A stretch of DNA of 6,493 bases. It comes from Lachnospiraceae bacterium UBA4364 (GTDB lineage: Bacteria > Bacillota > Clostridia > Lachnospirales > Lachnospiraceae). The stretch covers positions 1-6,493 of the forward strand of contig DGSK01000004.1 of the NCBI GenBank assembly GCA_002393955.1. Direction: 5' to 3'. Both the position numbers and the translations under genes were made by a program. The notes below the pieces were generated by a model, which saw only the letters and a list, made by a program, of their open reading frames with translations, ran no database searches and was not told the origin of the DNA. Each line of letters begins with the position of its first letter. The first letter of the stretch is position 1. This document shows, in pieces, positions 5,322 through 6,493 of this stretch.

Positions 5322-5459
5322 TTAGTCGTTATATATCACTGTTTCAGCTCCGCCTTCAAGTTCTCCAAAACTGCTAAGTGATGAGTGAACCTCTAATACC
5401 ATGCCCGTCTCAACCCCAAGTTGAGTCAGCGCATTTTTTAGCATTTCCTTTGTGACCAT
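5322..5459 (-). pseudogene. truncated AAC(3)-type aminoglycoside N-acetyltransferase, N-terminal stump
   Basis: The frame from ATG 5459 gives 45 residues: MVTKEMLKNALTQLGVETG, then MVLEVHSSLSSFGELEGGAE and TVIYND, then stop. The first 41 residues match the start of AAC(3) proteins, whose conserved block reads roughly VHSSLSxFG-x-VEGGAxTVI. These enzymes are about 260-280 residues and acetylate the 3-amino group of the 2-deoxystreptamine ring of aminoglycosides with acetyl-CoA. Here the similarity ends after TVI and a stop follows three codons later, so the acetyl-CoA and aminoglycoside sites are missing and the product cannot be active. AAGGAG lies 11 bases upstream of the ATG. It sits 54 bp after one GNAT and 14 bp before another. 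Confidence 0.75.
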
Positions 5460-5513
5460 AATCAGCAAAGCTCCTTTCCGGTTTTCTCTCCTCCAGTTTT
5501 AGTAAAATCAGTT

Positions 5514-6047
5514 TTATAACACATATTCCATCTGTACATCAAATGGCTCTTCATCTGCAATCCAGGGTATTATCTCCTCGGCATGTACGCATCCCAATGC
5601 CTTATACGCAGCCTGAGATTCTTTTGATGAATGAGCGGAAATGTATAGCTTTTTTGCACCATGTCCCTTTGCCGCCCCAGCTGCTTTCTCAAAAAGCTTT
5701 CTTCCAACTCCCATACCCCTGAATGGTTCTGATACCTGAAATGTAACAAGCTGGACATACTGTCCTTTTGTTCCTAACCTTTTTGTACCAACCGTGATAT
5801 ATCCTATCAAATCCGTCCCTTCAAATGCCCCATAATCTATCATGCCCCCATATAGATTATTTGCTATTGCCGACGCTTCTTCTCTGCACTTATCAAGACT
5901 CCATTCTTCCACAAATGAAACAGGCAGAAGAATCCAGTTTCCATCCACATTTCTTAGGCACTCTGTGACAACCTGATGCCTAATAAAGTTATCCAGTGAA
6001 TGGGAATTAAAGTTATCTTCAGTTAGTCTCTCTATTCTTATTTCCAT
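5514..6047 (-). CDS. GNAT-family N-acetyltransferase
   Basis: A 177-residue GNAT from ATG 6047; AAAGGA lies nine bases upstream, with a GAGGG touching the start. The N-terminal part, SLDNFIRHQVVTECLRNVDG (17-36) and VSFVEEWSLDKC (43-54), is a conserved signature of a clostridial GNAT group I recognise only by pattern. Motif A is VQLVTFQVSEPFRGMGVGRK (98-117), with RGMGVG binding the acetyl-CoA pyrophosphate. Motif B is YISAHSSKESQAAYKALGC (135-153), and the protein ends in the usual strand DVQMEYVL. It looks complete and functional. The substrate is unknown. It follows the DUF3795 gene by 75 bp and precedes the AAC(3) stump. Confidence 0.88.
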   Translation of the reverse strand: MEIRIERLTEDNFNSHSLDNFIRHQVVTECLRNVDGNWILLPVSFVEEWSLDKCREEASAIANNLYGGMIDYGAFEGTDLIGYITVGTKRLGTKGQYVQLVTFQVSEPFRGMGVGRKLFEKAAGAAKGHGAKKLYISAHSSKESQAAYKALGCVHAEEIIPWIADEEPFDVQMEYVL

Positions 6048-6122
6048 CCCTCAATGTCCTTTATGGTTTTCTCTTTTCTTCATCTGTTTCAGTTCATCTT
6101 ATTCCTGTTATAACATTTGCCA

Positions 6123-6467
6123 TCATACGCTTCCGGCATTTTCAAGCCTGCCAAGTGCATCAGAATTGTTCCCAATAATTGCACCTACCTTTTCGCACGA
6201 TTTCATTTCCGGACAGCCACCGCAGGTCTCCATCTGTTTTTCTCTCGCGCACTGTCTGATCGAACATAAAGAATCGCAGTACACTGTCTTTACTCCCGGA
6301 ATCCTGCAGCCGGAGCAGCCCGTCATTTCCGGCGTGATCTCCACTCCATTAAGCTCAGACCATTCCTTCGATACCTTTATCCGCAGCTCATTATCGTTAT
6401 TAATTGTTGCCAGACGAGCTTCGCAAGCCTCACAGTCCAGCCCGCAATATGCAATATATTCATTCAT
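6123..6467 (-). CDS. DUF3795 cysteine-rich protein
   Basis: A 114-residue protein from ATG 6467, which has GGAGG eight bases upstream; an in-frame TTG at 6473 is less likely. It carries ten cysteines: YCGLDCEAC (7-15), CSGC (51-54), CDSLC (64-68), C73, CGGC (82-85) and C91. The opening, IAYCGLDCEACEA, and the later CxGC and CGGCPE blocks identify the DUF3795 family. The Cys spacing suggests zinc or iron-sulfur binding in the cytoplasm; the biochemical role is not known. It is the most upstream gene visible, and whether it starts the transcript or belongs to a longer one cannot be seen. The 75-bp gap to the next gene has no clear terminator or promoter. Confidence 0.88.
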   Translation of the reverse strand: MNEYIAYCGLDCEACEARLATINNDNELRIKVSKEWSELNGVEITPEMTGCSGCRIPGVKTVYCDSLCSIRQCAREKQMETCGGCPEMKSCEKVGAIIGNNSDALGRLENAGSV

Positions 6468-6493
6468 GATCAAGTCCTCCCACGTCGCCTATG

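Noticed and set aside
6048..6122. Small peptide or gene remnant between the DUF3795 and GNAT genes
   Set aside because: A 10-codon ORF and an open Lys-rich stretch exist, but there is no recognisable family and the spacer is A+T-rich enough for both to arise by chance.

Overview
The window looks like an accessory region from a gut-type Firmicutes genome, most likely a clostridial lineage such as Lachnospiraceae. The reasons are strong GGAGG-type ribosome binding sites, moderate G+C, and families typical of that group: an XRE regulator fused to a desulfoferrodoxin-like domain, an XRE regulator with a membrane tail, a Cys-rich DUF3795 protein, and many GNAT acetyltransferases. The taxonomic guess comes from family content and style only.

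Every convincing gene is on the minus strand, so transcription runs from high to low coordinates. In that order: DUF3795 protein (6467-6123); GNAT acetyltransferase (6047-5514); a 45-codon N-terminal stump of an AAC(3)-type aminoglycoside acetyltransferase (5459-5322); a second GNAT (5307-4849); an A+T-rich class I SAM methyltransferase (4777-4007); an XRE/desulfoferrodoxin-like fusion (3877-3206) behind a MerR-type promoter; a short decayed stretch with micro-ORFs and a terminator-like hairpin (3205-3080); a 13-bp inverted repeat (2995-3052); a PAP2 phosphatase (2917-2282); a highly palindromic dispersed-type repeat (2312-2197); an XRE regulator with a four-helix membrane tail (2158-1547), overlapping by ATGA the start of an ORF that joins two complete GNAT domains (1550-462); and a VOC/glyoxalase-fold protein running off the window (389-1).

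There is no obvious single pathway. The genes are mostly one-gene modules for small-molecule modification, resistance or stress: four GNAT domains, a methyltransferase, VOC, PAP2 and redox/Cys-rich proteins. Two carry their own regulators. Spacers are short, each gene has its own Shine-Dalgarno site, and several junctions hold gene scraps or palindromes. I read this as a co-directional array in which small accessory genes are gained, fused and lost. No integrase, transposase or canonical attC site is visible.

The most notable points are the AAC(3) stump, the in-frame double GNAT with a perfectly spaced internal start, the XRE-superoxide-reductase-like fusion under a MerR-style promoter with no MerR gene nearby, and the structured repeat that forms both the 3' end of the PAP2 gene and the leader of the next regulator.
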